NCBI GenBank assembly: GCA_000733355.1
Contig: JNVV01000116.1
Span: 1 to 12,492, forward strand
Direction of reading: 5' to 3'
DNA: 12,492 bases
Origin: Falciphora oryzae
Lineage: Eukaryota > Ascomycota > Sordariomycetes > Magnaporthales > Magnaporthaceae
The notes under the pieces are model-generated. The model had not been told where the DNA came from and made no database searches. It saw nothing but the letters and a program-made list of their open reading frames with translations. The first letter of the stretch is position 1. Each line of letters opens with the position of its first letter. Of this stretch, positions 1 through 4,800 are shown in pieces. A program made the translations under genes and the position numbers.

Positions 1-276
1 GCCCGTTTGTTGTTCCAGAAGCTTACTAAGGCCTACAACGAAAAAGATATCGCTTTAGTTACGTGCGAGCAAAAAACCAGGCGCCTGGAGGCGGAATTGG
101 AGGTTGCACGGCCGTTGAAAAGAAAGAAGGTGTTGCCGGACCCAAACGAGGCCTTTGTGCGGATTGGCGACATTAGGCGTGCACAACAGGAGGATGGCGA
201 TCTGCCAAGTGATCCACCAGAATCTCCTGCATCTGACGATTCGGATGATATATCCGACTGTATTGTAGTTGGCTAG
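1..276 (+). CDS. C-terminal end of a pogo/Fot1-like transposase (partial, 5' end outside window)
   Basis: The frame is open from the first base, so the protein starts outside the window; 91 residues are visible before the TAG at 274-276. The segment is highly charged, with a short helical stretch rich in Lys and Glu (ending RRLEAELEVARP), then KRKKVLPDPNEAFVRIGDIR and an acidic, Ser/Asp-rich tail (SDDSDDIS). The pattern of coiled coil, basic KRKK, PDPNxxFVxIxxIRRAQ and acidic end is typical of the tail of fungal pogo/Fot1 DDE transposases, which act in the nucleus on their own element. No catalytic residue lies in the visible part, so the assignment rests on tail resemblance only. The pogo transposase at 8679-10979 has a different tail, so this would be a separate family. 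Whether the gene is intact cannot be judged. Confidence 0.6.
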   Translation, partial: ARLLFQKLTKAYNEKDIALVTCEQKTRRLEAELEVARPLKRKKVLPDPNEAFVRIGDIRRAQQEDGDLPSDPPESPASDDSDDISDCIVVG

Positions 277-360
277 GAAAGATCACAATTGCGGAATGAA
301 ATTGGCGTGTTGGATGCATGGTGTTGAGAATTGGGGTGGCCGGAAGTGGGGGGTGGCGCA

Positions 361-378
361 AAACAGGGGTCTTGACTT
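361..378. repeat. possible right end (TIR) of the pogo/Fot1 element at the left edge
   Basis: Read on the minus strand from 378 the sequence is AGTCAAGACCCCTGTTTT, and it is followed on the plus strand by TA (379-380). An AGTCAAG-type terminus next to a TA dinucleotide is what Fot1-like elements end with, as I recall it. The site lies about 100 bp after the transposase stop, a plausible distance. The opposite end is outside the window, so the inverted-repeat partner cannot be checked. Confidence 0.3.
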
Positions 379-380
379 AG

Positions 381-1530
381 GGCTCCCGCCAAGCCAGGCC
401 TCCGGCCTCTGCCCTCCGAATAGACAACCTTTTCACCACCACACAGAGATCCCCCATACTGGCTCTCACAACGGCCTTGCGCCGTTCTCTGTGCCTTACG
501 ATGGCGGCTCGCTCCCGTGGCCCACAACAACGGCGAGCGCCCGCTGTTATAGCGTGACACAGTGTCATGTGTGCCTTCACGCATGCATCCAGGTGGCTAC
601 TGTGAGTCGTCGGGCTGGGGACAGTCATGCTTGTACTTCTTCTTGGCCTTGCCTTACCATAATGTCACAACCACGCCTCCACGGGGACGCTAGGAGGGTT
701 TGTTCCTAGGGTAGGGTACTCGCTAGAGGCGTCACGTGCTCATGGGTGTCGTCAGTAACTGGAGTGTGATTGCTCTAATGTAGAACTTATATGGGGGGAT
801 CGCCCAACCGCAACAGTTAACCCTTTGGATAACTGTAGCCCATTCCCGAATGCACCTTCCTGTCACGGCACCAACGAGGGCGAAGAGGCCGGGCTGCAAC
901 AAACCCTCAGGTTGATTTGGCTATCTAGAGTTAAGGAACAAAAAGGAAGAGTTGTGATGTCCCTCCCGACAAGCGGTCTGCAAAATTTTGCACTGAACGC
1001 GTCTACGGCCACACAGCCCGTGCACCATTACTAATCAGAAGTACACGTGACCAAACAAACTTGCACGTGGTGCAACAATTTTCTCTGCAGGCCCGCCTGC
1101 CCGGCCCACGGCCGGATCTCTCCCTTGTACTCTATCTTTGACCTACCTATACGATACAGACGTTCACCCTACTGGAGTCTTTATCACTGGGGGTGATGCC
1201 TTCCAGGCCACCTGTTGCACAAAGACAAGATGAGGAGCTCAAGCCCTGGGCTTGCCGTCGCTCCGATCAAGTCTTGGCTTATTTGGCGGAAGACCGCCAC
1301 GGCGGGGACGTGCGGGCCGCCTCTTCACGAAGCACTAACTAACCACCCAGTAGTACAAACCCAGAGATCAATGATGCCCTCAAGTAGGCAAAATGACCCG
1401 GAGCTAAGCATACTGGAGACGAGCAATTGCCGACGTTTGACGTCTTAATTGAGGTTCTGGACCCGAAGGAACCCCAGCACCCGGAGCCGTGGCTCAAAGG
1501 GGGACATCAGCACCACCTTGACGTCCATCA
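381..1530. other. gene-poor stretch without a recognisable gene
   Basis: Open frames here are short, overlap on both strands, lack splice structure and show no protein family resemblance. Small features seen are three CACGTG E-box palindromes (733-738, 1044-1049, 1064-1069) and the short palindrome TGACACAGTGTCA at 555-567. The stretch is probably intergenic DNA between the pogo relic and the promoter of the gene starting at 1856. It may contain decayed transposon sequence that I cannot recognise. Confidence 0.5.
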
Positions 1531-1538
1531 TGACGTCA
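1531..1538. promoter_or_regulatory. CRE-like palindrome TGACGTCA
   Basis: A perfect TGACGTCA lies about 320 bp upstream of the ATG at 1856. This is the consensus site for bZIP factors of the ATF/CREB class, and the distance suits a fungal promoter. A related half site (GACGTC) occurs 11 bp upstream. No transcription start is known, so the link to the downstream gene is inferred. Confidence 0.3.
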
Positions 1539-1747
1539 CTCTAGGGAGCTTGTAATCGCGGCGATGGCCTGTTGTCATTGAACAAAATGACCATTTCCCG
1601 CCCTTCCGCCTATGAAATAATGAATTCCCAACTCCCAATTGCCTTTAATTAACAAGTAGGAATCATCTCAGATCCTTTCCCGTATTAAACCATCTTCAAA
1701 TCCGAACCCCTGCAGAGAAAGCTCGGCTCTCTACCTACCTTTGGGAT

Positions 1748-1776
1748 TTAGGTACCTAGGTAAGGTACCTACCTAA
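1748..1776. repeat. imperfect palindrome with two GGTACC cores
   Basis: The stretch opens with TTAGGTACCTAGGTA and closes with AGGTACCTACCTAA, forming a nearly symmetrical repeat with GGTACC at 1751-1756 and 1764-1769. It lies in the pyrimidine-rich leader about 80 bp before the ATG at 1856. ACCTACCT and GGTACCTAGGTA tracts of this kind are common in Sordariomycete promoters and intergenic DNA. A role in transcription is possible but not shown. Confidence 0.4.
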
Positions 1777-1855
1777 TATCTATACCTCCCTCCGACGTAC
1801 CAAACAGACCACACCACCCCCATCAACTGCTATCTGGAATTTCCAAAAAAAAAAA

Positions 1856-4800
1856 ATGTCGTCACGCATCCTCCTCCGGAATGTCGTCACCGCCGGCGCC
1901 GCTGCCCGCCCTGCCACCACGATCACCAGGAGAGCCATCGCAATCAGCCCGCAGCTCCCACACGAGGAGTCGTCCCGTAAGCTCACCTACCCCAAGCACG
2001 CTCTTTCCCATTATTACCCATTCTTCTTGGTAGCATGGCCAAGTGGTTCACGGTCATGGTGCGCATTAGCCTGCATGCACGCGAACGCGCGTGGGTTCGA
2101 ATCCCGCTGTTGCCACGCACCCTCTCTTTTTCTTCCCAAAGGGAAAAAGAGGGTGCCGAACCTCCTACCGACCCTAAGGTCGATTTGCGGTCACGTGACC
2201 CCTTCCGATAAGGCTTGGTGACCCTTATCGGAAGGTAGCGTTATCACAATCGGCATTAGAACCCGGCGATAGGAATAAAAGTGCCCCGCTCCTTCACCCT
2301 CTCCTTTACCTAGTACCGACCTCACAACTTGCCCGACGGCTCACCCGTTTTCCCTTTCCTTCACACCACCCAACACCCTTCTCCCCCCTCTGCAGGACCA
2401 AAAAGGTCGGGGGGACCCCGGAGCGTGTACCCCGATAAGGTTGGGGCCCTTATCGGAGGAGTCGGAATGTAGGAGTCGGAAAGAGATAACGATGTGTATA
2501 CGGACCCCTGGAAGGAGATCGATGTGGCTGGGACCGCTAAGGGCGTGATCGGCGGCACCGGTCAGGGAGATCCTGATCAGGGAGAATGCCAAGGGACAAG
2601 GGTTTTTTATTTTATCTCGACGCACCTTGCCTGTTTTGGCCGCCAAGTCGGTGCACAAGCGTCCTCCCTGGGCCAGGGAATCTTGTGCAAAAACACAGGG
2701 GTCAAACCAATGTATCTCATCAGCAGGGATTCGTTTTAGGCCCAGACTAAGCCAAATTTGTACTAGTTGCCCAGCAAAAATGGCTCAACCCCTCGTTTTT
2801 CGTCTGTAAGCTTCCCCGGCCGTGGGAGGTCCGGGGAGAGATGGTCAGGGAAGGCCAGGGAGAGGTCGTCAGGGAGGCCGCCGTGGGGTTGTTGTTGTTC
2901 AACTGCAAAAAAAGGCCAAATTTATTAGCAAAAAAGAAGCTATTCACAACGTCATGGGGAACGGCCGGGATCGCTTTTTTCGAGGCGTGGCGGCGATAGT
3001 GACTGTTGTTGCAGTTCTCCGTTTGCGCAAAATCCGCAGGGAAGAAGAGCTCCAATACCAGGAACGCATGCTGCAGCAGTATAAACCTATCCCACCGAGG
3101 GAGGTTTCAAACGCCGGTGGTCCCTGGCACGCCGGGTATATCGCCAAAGATCTTCACGACGGAGGGGAGACTCGTTTCCGTACCTTATTCCGCCTGGGAA
3201 AAGAGGATTTCCGCTTCCTCGTCAACTGGCTCGTCAATAACGCCGGCCTCGAGGGCACTCGATATCAAGCACCCGCCCACAAGGTGATGATCTTCCTGCT
3301 GATCGTCGCGCAGGGCGCTACCCAACGGCTCGCTGCGCATTTCTTTGAGATCTCGCAAAGCACGGTCAGCGAGGTGTTCCATGACGTGCTTAAGCCTATG
3401 CAAAAGTTCCACTTGGCGATAGTGCGCTTGCCGCCTGATGGTTGGCTTGACCCGGAGGTTGAGCTCGACCCTGATATCTCTAGGGGGTTGAGCGGGTGTA
3501 TCGGGGCGATCGACGGCACGCACGTCGCGGCCTTCATTAGAGGGGCAGCTCAAAAGCCGTGGTTCGATCGGAAAGGAAATATATCGCAAAACGTCTTTGC
3601 GGCAGTCAAGTCTGACCTCGCGTTTACTTACGTGTTAGCAGGCGCGGAGGGTTCAATGAACGACTCTACTCTTCTCGGGGCGGCCCTCAATCTCGATTTC
3701 CGGATACCTCGAGATAGGTACTACCTCGCTGACGCCGGCTTTGGCTCGAGACCCGGTATCGTAGTGCCGTTTGCGGGAGTCCGGTATCATTTGTAAGATT
3801 GGCGGGAAGCAGAAAGACCGCCGGCGAGTCGGAAGGAACTGTATAATCTGCGGCACTCCCGGCAGAGGGTATCGGTTGAAAGGGCGTTCGGGAAGCTAAA
3901 GAGGCAGTGGAAGATCGTTAGAAACGCGCCGGCAGAGTACGGGTTTGAAAGCCAAAAGCAGATCGTTTACGCGGTGACTGCTTTGCACAACCTACTGATA
4001 GCGTGCCAACAAAAGGATCTGCCTCCGTTGGAGGCAGAGGATCTGGCGATTCTTTCACGCGCGCGGGAGGTTTGTCATCGAGAGCTGAAGGATTTGCAGC
4101 AGGATTATATACGATTAAGAGCGACGGAAATGATGGCTAAACAATATAACGAAAAAGTTGCCAGGTCAAGGCGCATATAGAAAAGGGCGTGTTGGGCGGA
4201 GTTGTTAATTTTGAAGGTATCGCGATCGGTTTTTTTGGCGTTGGGCCGGATCTGCAGGAGGATTGCCTCTCAATTCAAAATTACCAGATTCTGCCCAATT
4301 TTGGATCCACTCGACCAAAATTCGACCCACTTGTTGCCTAATTTGGTTTAGAAAATGACGAAATAGTGGGGTTAATCCATTGATAAGATCCGATAACAAC
4401 TGACCGCCCGCCCCGATAATATCTTTTTTGAAGCTATCAACAACGGATACCAACCACGGCCGTGATAGCTTCAAAAACAACCTCTCCGCCCACCCTCCCA
4501 ACGCACCGATTACCGCATAAAATTAATATTACTACGGCTCTTTTAGCCCTTCTACATACAGTTCCCGGCCTCGCTCATCCAGCGCCAGCCAAACCTCCGC
4601 CTCGTCGGGTGCTTTCAAAATCCGGGCGATGCGCACAAAGTCGGTGCTTGCAAGTCGACTTTGGTAGGTGGCGGAGAACGACCGCACCGCTTCGGTTACC
4701 CGGCTTATGGGAGGAGTAAACGCAGTAGCTAACGACCTTATTGCCGCAATTACAGCGTCATCCTGCCCGTTGGGACTCGCCGGCGATAGCGACGGCGAGG

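Noticed and set aside
269..709. 146-codon open frame on plus
   Set aside because: Overlaps open frames on both strands, has no family resemblance, is rich in His/Cys/Ser without a motif, and lies across the proposed pogo element end.
2029..2114. A functional tRNA-Ser or tRNA-Leu gene
   Set aside because: The acceptor, T arm and variable arm look right, but no proper anticodon stem or loop with T33 and a purine after the anticodon can be formed. Its 5' end also coincides exactly with a target duplication.
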